The notes: generated by a model from the letters alone, not told the origin. Shown: positions 1-11,380, counted from the stretch's first letter. The stretch is 64,000 nt of DNA from Gibbula magus (GCA_936450465.1 OW388302.1:60300328-60364327); one strand, 5' to 3'. Translations and numbers: made by a program.

Positions 1-2344
1 TCTAAAGAAGTGTTGTTTATGATTCTATACATCAATAAGATGACAACTTGTTATGTGTCTCTAAAGAAGTGTTGTTTATGATTCTATACATCAATAAGAT
101 GACAACTTGTTATGTGTCTCTAAAGAAGTGTTGTTGATGATTCTATACATCAATAAGATGACAACTTGTTATGTGTCTCTAAAGAAGTGTTGTTGATGAT
201 TCTATACATCAATAAGATGACAAATTGTTATGTGTCTCTAAAGAAGTGTTGTTTATGATTCTATACATCAATAAGATGACAACTTGTTATGTGTCTCTAA
301 AGAAGTGTTGTTGATGATTCTATACATCAATAAGATGACAACTTGTTATGTGTCTCTAAAGAAGTGTTGTTTATGATTCTATACACCAATAAGATGACAA
401 ATTGTTATGTGTCTCTAAAGAAGTGTTGTTTATGATTCTATACACCAATAAGATGACAACTTGTTATGTGTCTCTAAAGAAGTGTTGTTTATGATTCTAT
501 ACATCAATAAGATGACAACTTGTTATGTGTCTCTAAAGAAGTGTTGTTTATGATTCTATACATCAATAAGATGACAACTTGTTATGTGTCTCTAAAGAAG
601 TGTTGTTTATGATTCTATACATCAATAAGATGACAACTTGTTATGTGTCTCTAAAGAAGTGTTGTTTATGATTCTATACATCAATAAGATGACAACTTGT
701 TATGTGTCTCTAAAGAAGTGTTGTTTATGATTCTATACATCAATAAGATGACAACTTGTTATGTGTCTCTAAAGAAGTGTTGTTTATGATTCTATACATC
801 AATAAGATGACAACTTGTTATGTGTCTCTAAAGAAGTGTTGTTTATGATTCTATACATCAATAAGATGACAACTTGTTATGTGTCTCTAAAGAAGTGTTG
901 TTTATGATTCTATACATCAATAAGATGACAACTTGTTATGTGTCTCTAAAGAAGTGTTGTTTATGATTCTATACATCAATAAGATGACAACTTGTTATGT
1001 GTCTCTAAAGAAGTGTTGTTTATGATTCTATACATCAATAAGATGACAACTTGTTATGTGTCTCTGAAGAAGTGTTGTTTATGATTCTATACATCAATAA
1101 GATGACAACTTGTTATGTGTCTCTAAAGAAGTGTTGTTTATGATTCTATACATCAATAAGATGACAACTTGTTATGTGTCTCTAAAGAAGTGTTGTTTAT
1201 GATTCTATACATCAATAAGATGACAACTTGTTATGTGTCTCTAAAGAAGTGTTGTTTATGATTCTATACATCAATAAGATGACAACTTGTTATGTGTCTC
1301 TAAAGAAGTGTTGTTTATGATTCTATACATCAATAAGATGACAACTTGTTATGTGTCTCTAAAGAAGTGTTGTTTATGATTCTATACATCAATAAGATGA
1401 CAACTTGTTATGTGTCTCTAAAGAAGTGTTGTTGATGATTCTATACATCAATAAGATGACAACTTGTTATGTGTCTCTAAAGAAGTGTTGTTTATGATTC
1501 TATACATCAATAAGATGACAAATTGTTATGTGTCTCTAAAGAAGTGTTGTTTATGATTCTATACATCAATAAGATGACAACTTGTTATGTGTCTCTAAAG
1601 AAGTGTTGTTTATGATTCTATACATCAATAAGATGACAACTTGTTATGTGTCTCTAATGAAGTGTTGTTTATGATTTTATACATCAATAAGATGACAACT
1701 TGTTATGTGTCTCTAAAGAAGTGTTGTTTATGATTCTATACATCAATAAGATGACAACTTGTTATGTGTCTCTAAAGAAGTGTTGTTTATGATTCTATAC
1801 ATCAATAAGATGACAACTTGTTATGTGTCTCTAAAGAAGTGTTGTTTATGATTCTATACATCAATTAGATGACAACTTGTTATGTGTCTCTAAAGAAGTG
1901 TTGTTTATGATTCTATACATCAATAAGATGACAACTTGTTATGTGTCTCTAAAGAAGTGTTGTTTATGATTCTATACATCAATAAGATGACAAATTATTA
2001 TGTGTCTCTAAAGAAGTGTTGTTTATGATTCTATACATCAATAAGATGACAACTTGTTATGTGTCTCTAAAGAAGAGTTGTTGATGATTCTATATACCAA
2101 TATACCTCACACTAGTTTTGGGTCGGTTGATGACAAATTGTAATGTTTCTCTTAAGAAGTGTTGTTTATGATTCTATACATCAATAAGATGACAACTTGT
2201 TATGTGTCTCTAAAGAAGTGTTGTTTATGATTCTATACATCAATAAGATGACAACTTGTTATGTGTCTCTCAAGAAGTGCTGTTTATGATTCTATAAACC
2301 AATATACGTCACACTAGTTTTGGGTCGGTTGATGACAAATTGTC
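1..2344. repeat. 59-bp tandem repeat array, left end outside window
   Basis: The motif CTAAAGAAGTGTTG recurs every 59 bp from base 2 onward, for about 35 near-identical copies up to about 2090, followed by a few diverged copies to about 2340. Common single-base variants are GTTGATGATT for GTTTATGATT and CAAATTG for CAACTTG, scattered among copies. The array is already running at base 1, so its true length is unknown. Homogeneity is very high inside and falls at the right edge, as expected for a satellite homogenised by unequal exchange. It shares no obvious sequence with the 42-bp array further right. No long open frame crosses it. Confidence 0.97.
2083..2344. repeat. diverged array edge with two 84-bp long-form units
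   Basis: Two units at the right edge carry a 26-bp segment (2103-2128 and 2305-2330, containing CACACTAGTTTTGGGTCGG) where ordinary units have a single A between CAATA and GATGAC. This makes an 84-bp unit. The two long forms are 202 bp apart, exactly two 59-bp units plus one 84-bp unit. The long form may be the ancestral monomer, with the 59-bp form a deletion derivative that was amplified. The reverse, an insertion, is also possible. Confidence 0.85.
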
Positions 2345-3535
2345 TATGAATCTATACATCAGCATGTTTTGTTTGCATGTTTGTATATTCAACATATACA
2401 CGTTTTGATAGATGTTTTGATTGAAATGCGAAATTGATGATTATTGTCAAGAGGACCTGGATCTGGATCGATACGAAACAAATTCAAGTTTTTTTTAAAA
2501 AAGTGTAGCACTTTCTTTAAGTCCGATAAACCTCTCCAATTATTTCTTACCAGGAGGACCAGCTTGACAAATAGTCATAATTCATATTCATTCATAAATA
2601 AAGAAAATAGTGAAGAGGGACTTATGACTAATCTGTCTTTTCCAGCCTAGATGATGTGATAGATTGAAGTGTGGACGATTGATTGGATTCTTTGAGTCCA
2701 TCACAACCAACCTCCAACTGATCCACATTAGAAAACCTCGATGTAGATGGGACAAGATGGTGCCGTTGTTGATCACCAACTTGGTCATCTTAATAGGGAA
2801 CAGTTTTCAGACTGAAGTTCAGCCCATATTTCAGCCGTTCGGTCCACATATGTGTGATATACTCTGTGACAGACAAGTTGCGGGGTCAACTCTTATCTTT
2901 GATAAAGTGCAGCTGACATGTCAACTTGTTGTCAACGCCTCAACGTCCTGCAGTTCTGGTCAATCAAGTTCAATTTGATCTAATGAGACCTGAACTCAGG
3001 AAACCAGGTACATGTCGTCCAACATTTGTGTAAATTATATATAAACACTACGAATAGATTAACCATCTCCAGTCTAGAGACTACATGCATCGTAAATTAT
3101 TGAAAAAATTTCCAAGTTTCATAGTGTTATATAACCTAGCACTGACAAAATGGACAGACAGACCTTGTATACTTATTTGTGTAACGATAAATATATGTAA
3201 ATATAAATGACATAAACTATCATAATAAATGGGAAATTTGAAAAAATAAAATTTGAAGAAAACGTGCTACTGCCCCTTTAACCCTTAACTGCCATTCATC
3301 CTCCCAGTATTCCCCACTTTGTAACCCATTTGGGCAGTTTGGGCAACAACAACGCAGTTATATAACTGAACTACCATATTGCAAAAAAACCCAATATTTT
3401 CTGGATAAGAACTTCTTCTGTGAAGATACACAATATACTGTTTGCACACGATATACTGTTTCACGATGTTTCAATCTCCTCGACTAACAGATATTTTTGG
3501 CACTTTCATCCAAATCAATTTAAATCTTTTTGTAG
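2345..3535. other. non-coding unique sequence
   Basis: AT-rich sequence with short open frames only, for example 2444-2650 and 2664-2978 on the plus strand. None has a recognisable domain or convincing splice borders. It is either intergenic or an intron upstream of the candidate exon at 3536. No RNA gene or mobile element ends were recognised. Confidence 0.6.
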
Positions 3536-3588
3536 ATGCGCCCAAGACAAAGACAACTTCAACTGCAACCATTGAAGGAAACTTAACG
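3536..3588 (+). CDS. candidate small internal exon of the ankyrin-repeat gene
   Basis: A polypyrimidine-rich acceptor (TCTTTTTGTAG ending at 3535) precedes this block and a donor (ACG then GTAAAT at 3589) follows it. Only the frame that borrows one base from the previous exon stays open across all 53 nt, reading APKTKTTSTATIEGNLT after the split codon. It ends in phase 0, which fits the next candidate exon at 7531. The peptide is threonine- and lysine-rich with no recognised domain, like a linker. Assignment to the downstream gene rests on strand and phase only. It could be a chance open block, since 53 nt is short. Confidence 0.35.
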
Positions 3589-4169
3589 GTAAATCCTTCA
3601 TGCAAACTACCATAGGTTTAAAAAACTGACATTAATTCATCACAGAGAAATGTTAAAAACCTTTATTAAGTGCGACATTATACACCTTTGTTTTATACAT
3701 GTATTAATGTTTTAAGCACATTCTTTTCTTAAGCAAAAAATGTAAACAATATTATATTTAAAACCACACTCGTGTAACATTTGTGATTCACAATAGGTAA
3801 GTCTTTGAAAATGCAACCTAAAAACATGACTCAACTAAAATGATGCTTCATAGTTTGTTCACATACATAACTTGTATAATCCGTATTCAGATTTCCAGTA
3901 ACGCTTTCAGTACGCTTTCAAATTACACTAATCGATGGCCATGCCCCAGAGCACGCCATATCAAAAGCCTGTAAAATTACGAAGTACTTAAATGATTAAA
4001 GGAGAATATTTGTAAATATTTATATTCTGGTATAGTAAAATATACTTTAAAAAACATATTCCCCCGAAAATAATATGGAAAGCCGTGCTTAATTACTAAT
4101 TACGCGATATAACAACCGCGCCTACTGTTGCCTGTGCGCGTATGCATATTTGCCGGTAGCCTTCGGCAG
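3589..4169. other. non-coding sequence, probable intron
   Basis: AT-rich unique DNA with no recognisable gene, RNA or repeat between the candidate exon and the transposable element that begins at 4179. Confidence 0.5.
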
Positions 4170-4178
4170 GTTTAGGCT
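4170..4178. repeat. 9-bp target site duplication, left copy
   Basis: GTTTAGGCT lies immediately outside the left terminal inverted repeat. A perfect copy in the same orientation lies at 4749-4757, immediately outside the right one. Confidence 0.85.
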
Positions 4179-4748
4179 CATCCTCGATAATCCAGCGCTA
4201 TTGTTCCGATAAATCTACACACAAGCGCTGGAAAACAGTAAGGGTATTTATCCCTAACCTAATTACCTCCTCTTGTGTCCATGTTATCCAATCAGAAACG
4301 AAACGCAGACACTATCTGCGTAAACAACTCGACCAATCAAAACGCATCACTACCGCTGTTTATAGAAACTAACATAGCGGCGGTCGACTCACTCGATTAC
4401 GATAAAGTTTGTAACACATTCAGCGTAGAAAACCTGACAGAAACTCATAAAAAAGTTTTAAGAAGTCTGTACGAAGGGTGTATTCATGTCCATCAAAACG
4501 GGTGGAGGTAAATGATTAAAATCCCTGTGCTACCAGGCGTTCCCAATCATCTGCGAAAGCCAAGATCCTTCGCGAGAGTGCTTGTTATTTCACCCTTGAT
4601 TTCAAGTGATCTCATTGGTTGTTAGAAAGCAAGCGTTTCGCTGAGTCATTGCGAAGGGAGGTAACTAGGTTAAGGATAAATACCCTTACTGTTTTCCAGC
4701 GCTTGTGTGTAGATTTATCGGAAAAATAGCGCTGGATTATCGAGGATG
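4179..4748. mobile_element. 570-bp non-autonomous DNA transposon, Mutator-like by structure
   Basis: The element is bounded by 92-bp terminal inverted repeats (4179-4270 and 4657-4748) that differ at only three positions. It starts CATCCTCGATAATCC and ends with the complement. A perfect 9-bp direct duplication flanks it. Each terminal repeat contains an internal dyad, TCCAGCGCT and AGCGCTGGA (4191-4199 and 4224-4232 in the left arm). Long terminal repeats with a 9-bp target duplication are typical of the Mutator superfamily. This assignment is inferred from structure, because the 386-bp interior holds no transposase. The few mismatches between arms and the intact duplication suggest a fairly recent insertion, inside the probable intron 3589-7530. 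Confidence 0.85.
4281..4511 (+). CDS. 76-codon ORF inside the transposon, unknown function
   Basis: An ATG-started frame begins 10 bp inside the left terminal repeat (MLSNQKRNADTICVNN...) and ends at a TAA at 4509-4511. It lies wholly within the interior of the element. The peptide is polar with no recognised domain, signal peptide or membrane segment, and is far too short for a transposase. The sequence GGAG followed by GTAAAT at its end resembles a 5' splice site, so it could be a remnant first exon of an element protein or a captured host exon. It may also be a chance open frame. Confidence 0.25.
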   Translation: MLSNQKRNADTICVNNSTNQNASLPLFIETNIAAVDSLDYDKVCNTFSVENLTETHKKVLRSLYEGCIHVHQNGWR

Positions 4749-4757
4749 GTTTAGGCT
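4749..4757. repeat. 9-bp target site duplication, right copy
   Basis: GTTTAGGCT directly follows the right terminal inverted repeat and matches 4170-4178 perfectly. Confidence 0.85.
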
Positions 4758-5183
4758 GTGACGTCAGAGATGCTCTATGGCCCGCTTGGGTCCTTAGCGC
4801 AGTGAAAGGAAAAGCATTAGAGTAAATGAAGAATCGGTTGAATACGTAGAATTCGGATAGTTTCGGAATTGATATGGTACATTGTGCAGCGTTGATGTGC
4901 AGGAATTTATCAAAGTCTGGACAGAAGTTTACATATTTTTAATGTTCAAGTGAAAAGACGGATGCAGAGCGGCGAAAGGTTTGGATAGTGTCAAAGAGGA
5001 AAGAAGGACCGAAAACCGTCGGAATCGGTCTCACTATGTTCAGAGAATTTTGATCCGTTACATATTTACAGTTTTATAAATAAGTGATAGTTAGTCTAAG
5101 AGTACTCGTAATTAACAGTCCTTTATAAGGATATGACTTATAATGCCTTCTTATGGGATGTGTCATCTTCGTTTACCCAGAGT

Positions 5184-5224
5184 TTTATATATGCTCCAGC
5201 GGAGAGTAACGGAGCATATATAAA
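5184..5224. repeat. inverted repeat, 14-bp arms
   Basis: TTTATATATGCTCC (5184-5197) and its exact complement GGAGCATATATAAA (5211-5224) are separated by 13 bp, so the strand could form a hairpin. No protein-coding or RNA gene context was found. It may be a fold-back remnant of a mobile element. Confidence 0.7.
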
Positions 5225-5793
5225 CCCCATGGTACCGTCGAGGATAGGGGATGTGTAGGCCGTGCTCTGACTGTGAAACTTGGTACACAGTTGTATAATT
5301 ATTTGTCATTGGCTAATAACTGTATTAGATTAATTTCAATTTAATATTGCCAACGTGGCAGCTCAAATGGCATTGTCAGACACCAACAAATAAGTCCTGG
5401 TTATAAATCATTTGAAAACTATAGTGATATTCAACGCTAAAATGATATTTGTCGCTTATCTTACACCCCGCCACCCCGACTTACTAAATTATAAATCTTG
5501 CCCCATTTTTTTAACCCTTCCTACCTCTATGTTGGATCCCGTTATTTTAATATGTTTACCAAAAATGCATTTCCACTGATTGTATATGTTCACAATATCA
5601 CAACAAATGATTATTGCAAAAATAATAAGTTTCAGTGTTCAATCCTTGTGGGTGCTTGGTTTGTGTACTTGTGATAGGAGAACACGTAACTGTCTAGCAA
5701 CTCAAGTTCAAATAATTACTGTCTGCAAGGCAGAACTAGTAGAAAGCACACGTAGAAAGTGACTCAAAGTGAAAGCCCCCACTATTATGAAAA

Positions 5794-5811
5794 TTTGCTC
5801 ATATGAGCAAA
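5794..5811. repeat. 18-bp perfect palindrome
   Basis: TTTGCTCATATGAGCAAA is its own reverse complement. Related GCAAAT and TTCGCCGTA words recur in the next 600 bp, which suggests degenerate repeat sequence, but no element boundary was found. Confidence 0.7.
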
Positions 5812-7530
5812 ATTCGCCGTATGGACGCATTTGCACAAATGTATATTTTACTACCGTAAGCAAATTTAGTCAAACCTAGTCAGCGACGGTTGCAATTGTT
5901 TACTACCGTGAGTGAATATGGTAGTTTAACTATTCTAGTAACAGTTCGTCGTTTACGGACATAGTGACTTCACATCGATTAAGTAAATATATTAGAGAAC
6001 GTTAGAAATTCTTAATATTGTTTTTTAAATTCTCTTTGTAGGATAATCTCCTTCTTGCATGCGATGAACTTCTAAATCTATCTGACTTTTCGATGTTCAT
6101 TATAATTAGGGCGACAAAGTCAAACCAATGTTGGCAGATTTAAATTAATGCCATTTATTTAGTTTACATCTAATTCATATCAATTGACATATTTCAGAAA
6201 TTCTCTATTCATATATTTAAAGAGTTGGAATCCAATTTTCTTAGGCAGAAATATTAAACATGCATGAACGCATAGTACATTTACTTTTACTAACATGCGT
6301 ATATTACTACCATAAGCAATATTGCATATGTGCACTGCAAAGTTCGCCGTACAAAATGGGCTTTACACTACGTTATTACAGGCTTCTAATATCGCGAGTT
6401 TCTTATTATCGTGTTAGTCCGGTTTTCGTGACTACCAAATCTCTCACATAGCTATGTGTAGATCTTACTGTCTATCTTACTTGATTAGGATTGAACAGTG
6501 GTGTGTACGTTAGATCTAAATAATAATAATATTTAATATCTATACCTTTTTAAAGCAAACATGATTTGAATAATCGAGAATCAAGATGGTTTATTTTGTC
6601 CTGTGCAACTGGTTACTTCAGCGGTACAGTATAAATACGAATAAAGCAGTATAATTTGTAGTAACATATTTAAATTAACTACATATAAGTCGTTGACACT
6701 CATGTTATTTACATGAAGACAATAACTATTTAATGTACGGCATAATCCACTACTTATTGTACAATTGTAACGTTATAGTTTGCCAGTCCCTACGTACGAA
6801 TCTGTATTTCCAACTCTCTCACTGTTTACTTCTGAAAGCTCATCCTCACTTGATTCCTGGTGTTCAACTCAATGTTGATTCACAATAGGTTCATACTGAT
6901 AAGTAAGGATGTTATTTATGTCAGATGGTTGAAAATCAACGCTGCCATCGCTATCCTAGAAAGCCATATAACAACACTACGAACGTAGAAAATACACTGC
7001 CTCAGCGCGCGGGCGAGCATCTTTGACATCATATCACGTGACTGCTGACAGCCTGATTAACTGTCGGGGATTTACGGAAAACGACTCGCACCGAAAACGT
7101 GTTGTTCAACGTTTCTACATACAATGTAGCATTTTAATAAATTTTTTGACACACTTTGTCTTAAACAATACTGTCAAACATGTTGAAACAAAGTTTTTCT
7201 CTAATATTCTCCTTTAAGCTAACAACAAGTGTTCGTTAATTTTACATACTGTCAGAGGTTAAGTACGATAGCAAACTTACTTTTGAACAGCGTCATGCCA
7301 CAGTGTGCAATATTTGTGACAGAAAAGTCTCCTTCGACCAACAGACATGAGTTACCGTGGCTTTCTGAACAGACTGAAACACCCACTTTCCCGCTGGAGT
7401 GAGTTAGCAAAGATTTGTAGATAAAGAGATGGTGCTTTCTTCGTTATTTCCTTAGAAATCTATAATATTGAATATTCACCATTTTTATCTGAAGCTTTGG
7501 TTACATTCTGTATTTACCTTGTCCTTTCAG

Positions 7531-7597
7531 ATTCTTCTCAGAGACCTTGAGCAAAAGCAAGCCAGCAAATCAGATGACCTGAGAAAAAAGCTGAAAG
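7531..7597 (+). CDS. candidate internal exon with charged helical peptide
   Basis: A strong acceptor (CCTTGTCCTTTCAG ending at 7530) precedes an open frame in phase 0: ILLRDLEQKQASKSDD, then LRKKLK. The peptide is highly charged with heptad-like leucines, as in a short helix or coiled coil. The donor is the weak point. GTTCTT at 7598 would give an exit in phase 1, which fits the exon at 8098, but it matches the consensus poorly. A second possible donor, GTCCAG near 7632, has the same phase. The frame otherwise runs to a TAA at 7663-7665, so this could instead be a terminal exon. Gene membership is inferred from strand and phase. Confidence 0.35.
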
Positions 7598-8097
7598 GTT
7601 CTTGCATAGAACTTCAGGACGACAGTCCAGGACATTCCTTATTTTATCACAACCTTCTTTCCTAAAATTGTGTACTATTAATTCCGTTAGGGGAATACAG
7701 TTTTAGCTACTTTCATGACATGTTCAGCTATGGCAGTCTGTAGCCTCACGCTACACTCTACTGAGCCACTGTCTGGCTTTGTTTCTACAACTACAAGTAC
7801 AGGGCGCTTATTCTTTGTACATTCGTAGCCCTGTGAATTTCTTAAGTCCATTCCTAAGACATGGGCTATGATCAAATTTAAGACAACGTTACGAGAACTG
7901 ATAACTAAACTTTCTGAAATAACAAAATTCAATATAACTTTAATACTTAATAACTATATTTGGGTTTCAAATATTTGGTTCAATATTCAAATTTAATTGT
8001 GAATGTTCAAGACTGATTCGGGATGAAAATCCGGCTTGGTTTAAACTCACTTATCTGGATAGTTTCATCCAACAATTCTTGTAATGTTCTTCTTCAG
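7598..8097. other. non-coding sequence, probable short intron
   Basis: Unique sequence between two candidate plus-strand exons. On the minus strand 7687-7932 has an 81-codon frame listed separately. A pyrimidine-rich acceptor (TGTTCTTCTTCAG) ends it. Confidence 0.45.
7687..7932 (-). other. minus-strand open frame, possible gene or transposon fragment
   Basis: An 81-codon frame reads toward a TAA at the left end. Its C-terminal half (for example RPVLVVVETKPDSGSVEC) looks compositionally protein-like, and a TTTCAG acceptor-like word lies near its start. There is no ATG start at the given 5' end and no recognised domain. It is antisense to the probable gene. It is either a decayed coding fragment or chance. 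Confidence 0.15.
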
Positions 8098-8156
8098 AGA
8101 ATATACGGAAAGTTCGTTCAGCAAGAGAAGTGAAGATAAAAAGGCCCGGACTGATG
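8098..8156 (+). CDS. candidate internal exon directly before the satellite-filled intron
   Basis: The block has a strong acceptor (GTTCTTCTTCAG ending at 8097) and a near-perfect donor (ATG then GTAAGT at 8157). Two frames are open over its 59 nt. The one entered in phase 1 reads NIRKVRSAREVKIKRPGLM and leaves in phase 0. That is the only phase compatible with the next exon (59167), which is open in phase 0 alone. The other frame (EYTESSFSKRSEDKKARTD) leaves in phase 1 and cannot join it. The peptide is very basic with no recognised domain. The exon call rests on splice signals and phase fit. The alternative is that the GTAAGT belongs to the array and no exon is present. Confidence 0.5.
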
Positions 8157-8168
8157 GTAAGTGCAAGG
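8157..8168 (+). promoter_or_regulatory. 5' splice donor merging into the first satellite monomer
   Basis: GTAAGTGCAAGG: the first six bases match the donor consensus, and from 8162 TGCAAGGAATTG aligns with the monomer start TGTAAGGAATTG. The array therefore begins at intron position +6. The first monomer (8162-8190) lacks 13 bp of its centre. The first full-length monomer starts at 8191. Confidence 0.55.
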
Positions 8169-8190
8169 AATTGAAGCAGGTAGCAATAGT

Positions 8191-9200
8191 TGTAAGGAAT
8201 TGAAGAGTTCACCTGCTGCAGGTAGCAATAGTTGTAAGGAATTGAAGAGTTCACCTGCTGCAGGTATCGATAGTTGTACGGAATTGAAGAATTCACCTGC
8301 AGCAAGTAGCAATAGTTGTAAGGAATTGAAGAGTTCACCTGCAGCAGGTAGCAATAAGTGTAAGGAATTGCAGACCTCACCTGCAGCAGGTATCACTATT
8401 TGACAGGAATTGAAGAGTTCACCTGCAGCAGGTAGCAATAGTTGTAAGGAATCGAAAAGTTCACCTGCAGCAGGTAGCAACAGTTGTAAGGAATTGAAGA
8501 GTTCACATGCAGCAGGTAGCAATAGTTGTAAGGAATTGAAGAGTTCACCTGCAGCAGGTAGCAACAGTTGTAAGGAATCGAAGAGTTCACATGCAGCAGG
8601 TAGCAATAGTTGTAAGGAATTAAAGAGTTCACCTTCAGTAGATATCAATAGTTGTAAGGAATTGAAGAGTTCACCTGCAGCAGGTACCAACAGTTGTAAG
8701 GAATCGAAGAGTTCACCTGCTGCAGGTAGCAATAGTTGTAAGGAATTGAAGAGTTCACCTGCTGCAGGTATCGATAGTTGTACGGAATTGAAGAATTCAC
8801 CTGCAGCAAGTAGCAATATATGTAAGGAATTGAAGAGTTCATCTGCAGCAGGTAGCAATAAGTGTAAGGAATTGCAGACTTCACCTGCAGCAGGTATCAC
8901 TATTTGACAGGAATTGAAGAGTTCACCTGCAGCAGGTAGCAATAGTTGTAAGGAATCGAAGAGTTCACCTGCAGCAGGTAGCAACAGTTGTAAGGAATTG
9001 AAGAGTTCACCTGCAGCAGGTAGCAACAGTTGTAAGGAATCGAAGAGTTCACCTGCAGCAGGTATCAATAGTTGTAAGGAATTGAAGAGTTCACCTTCGG
9101 CAGGTAGCAATAGTTGTAAGGAATTGAAGAGTTCACCTGCAGCAGGTAGCAATTGTTGTAAGGAATTGAAGAGTTCACCTGCAGCAGGTAGCAATAGTTG
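8191..9200. repeat. left edge of the satellite with a 12-monomer duplication
   Basis: Monomers here are more varied than in the core. The rare variant TATCACTATTTGACAGG occurs at 8391 and again at 8895, 504 bp (12 monomers) apart, with similar neighbours, showing a block duplication. Both copies put a TGA into the plus frame. Greater divergence at the edge is usual for arrays homogenised by unequal crossover. Confidence 0.8.
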
Positions 9201-9540
9201 TAAGGAATTGAAGAGTTCACCTGTAGCAGGTATCAATAGTTGTAAGGAATTGAAATGTTCACCTGCAGCAGGTATCAATAGTTGTAAGGAATTGAAATGT
9301 TCACCTGCAGCAGGTATCAATAGTTGTAAGGAATTGAATAGTTCACCTGCAGCAGGTATCAATAGTTGTAAGGAATTGAAGAGTTCACCTGCAGCAGGTA
9401 GCAATAGTTGTAAGGAATTGAAGAGTTCACCTGTAGCAGGTATCAATAGTTGTAAGGAATTGAAATGTTCACCTGCAGCAGGTATCAATAGTTGTAAGGA
9501 ATTGAAGAGTTCACCTGCAGCAGGTAGCAATAGTTGTAAG

Positions 9541-10060
9541 GAATTGAAATGTTCACCTGCAGCAGGTAGCAACAGTTGTAAGGAATCGAAGAGTTCACAT
9601 GCAGCAGGTAGCAATAGTTGTAAGGAATTGAAGAGTTCACCTGCAGCAGGTATCAATAGTTGTAAGGAATTGAAATGTTCACCTGCAGCAGGTAGCAACA
9701 GTTGTAAGGAATCGAAGAGTTCACATGCAGCAGGTATCAATAGTTGTAAGGAATTGAAGAGTTCACCTGCAGCAAGTAGCAATAGTTGTAAGGAATTGAA
9801 ATGTTCACCTGCAGCAGGTAGCAACAGTTGTAAGGAATCGAAGAGTTCACATGCAGCAGGTAGCAATAGTTGTAAGGAATTGAAGAGTTCACCTGCAGCA
9901 GGTATCAATAGTTGTAAGGAATTGAAATGTTCACCTGCAGCAGGTAGCAACAGTTGTAAGGAATCGAAGAGTTCACATGCAGCAGGTAGCAATAGTTGTA
10001 AGGAATTGAAGAGTTCACCTGCAGCAGGTATCAATAGTTGTAAGGAATTGAAGAGTTCAC
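9541..10060. repeat. three-monomer (126-bp) higher-order repeat block
   Basis: The variant word AATCGAAGAGTTCACATGC recurs at about 9583, 9709, 9835 and 9961, each 126 bp apart, and again 252 bp later. The local repeating unit is therefore three monomers. Confidence 0.75.
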
Positions 10061-10282
10061 CTGCAGCAGGTAGCAATAGTTGTAAGGAATTGAAGAGTTC
10101 ACCTGTAGCAGGTAGCAATAATTGTAAGGAATTGAAGAGTTCACATGCAGCAGGTAGCAATAGTTGTAAGGAATTGAAGAGTTCACCTGCAGCAGGTAGC
10201 AACAGTTGTAAGGAATCGAAGAGTTCACATGCAGCAGGTAGCAATAGTTGTAAGGAATTGAAGAGTTCACCTGCAGCAGGTA

Positions 10283-11380
10283 TCAATAGTTGTAAGGAAT
10301 TGAAGAGTTCACCTGCAGCAGGTAGCAATAGTTGTAAGGAATTGAAGAGTTCACCTGCAGCAGGTAGCAATAGTTGTAAGGAATTGAAGAGTTCACCTGC
10401 AGCAAGTAGCAATAGTTGTAAGGAATTGAAGAGTTCACCTGCAGCAGGTAGCAATAGTTGTAAGGAATTAAAGAGTTCATCTGCAGCAAGTAGCAATAGT
10501 TGTAAGGAATTGAAATGTTCACCTGCAGGAGGTAGCAATAGTTGTAAGGAATTGAAGAGTTCACCTGCTGCAGGTATCGATAGTTGTAAGGAATTGAAGA
10601 GTTCACCTGTAGCAGGTAGCAATTGTTGTAAGGAATTGAAGAGTTCACCTGCAGCAAGTAGCAATAGTTGTAAGGAATTGAAATGTTCACCTGCAACAGG
10701 TAGCAACAGTTGTAAGGAATTGAAGAGTTCACCTGCAGCAGGTATCAATAGTTGTAAGGAATTGAAGAGTTCACCTGCAGCAGGTAGCAATAGTTGTAAG
10801 GAATTGAAGAGTTCACCTGCTGCAGGTAGCAATAGTTGTAAGGAATTGAAGAGTTCACCTGCAGCAGGTAGCAATAGTTGTAAGGAATTGAAGAGTTCAC
10901 CTGCAGCAGGTAGCAATAGTTGTAAGGAATTGAAGAGTTCACCTGCAGCAAGTAGCAATAGTTGTAAGGAATTGAAGAGTTCACCTGCAGCAGGTAGCAA
11001 TAGTTGTAAGGAATTGAAGAGTTCATCTGCAGCAAGTAGCAATAGTTGTAAGGAATTGAAATGTTCACCTGCAGGAGGTAGCAATAGTTGTAAGGAATTG
11101 AAGAGTTCACCTGCTGCAGGTATCGATAGTTGTAAGGAATTGAAGAGTTCACCTGTAGCAGGTAGCAATTGTTGTAAGGAATTGAAGAGTTCACCTGCAG
11201 CAAGTAGCAATAGTTGTAAGGAATTGAAATGTTCACCTGCAACAGGTAGCAACAGTTGTAAGGAATTGAAGAGTTCACCTGCAGCAGGTATCAATAGTTG
11301 TAAGGAATTGAAGAGTTCACCTGCAGCAGGTAGCAATAGTTGTAAGGAATTGAAGAGTTCACCTGCTGCAGGTAGCAATA
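10283..11380. repeat. 13-monomer (546-bp) higher-order repeat, about two copies
   Basis: The diagnostic word GTTCATCTGCAGCAAG occurs at 10475 and 11021, exactly 546 bp apart. The series of variant monomers around it (including GCAGGAGG, GCAATTGTTG and GCAACAGG) repeats in the same order. Confidence 0.8.

Larger units (their letters stand above)
4758..7530. other. non-coding sequence, probable rest of an intron
   Basis: AT-rich unique DNA with only short open frames (about 60 codons). It holds two notable inverted repeats, listed separately. A block near 6043 has a good acceptor but no compatible donor. Nothing else was recognised. Confidence 0.5.

Noticed and set aside
2444..2978. Two plus-strand frames of 68 and 104 codons as genes
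   Set aside because: They have non-ATG starts, no domain, and no convincing splice or promoter context.
6043..6135. Possible exon after the acceptor TTCTCTTTGTAG (reading DNLLLACDELLNLSDFSMF)
   Set aside because: No GT donor is available in the phase needed to join the next candidate exon, and no good donor consensus is seen before the stop.
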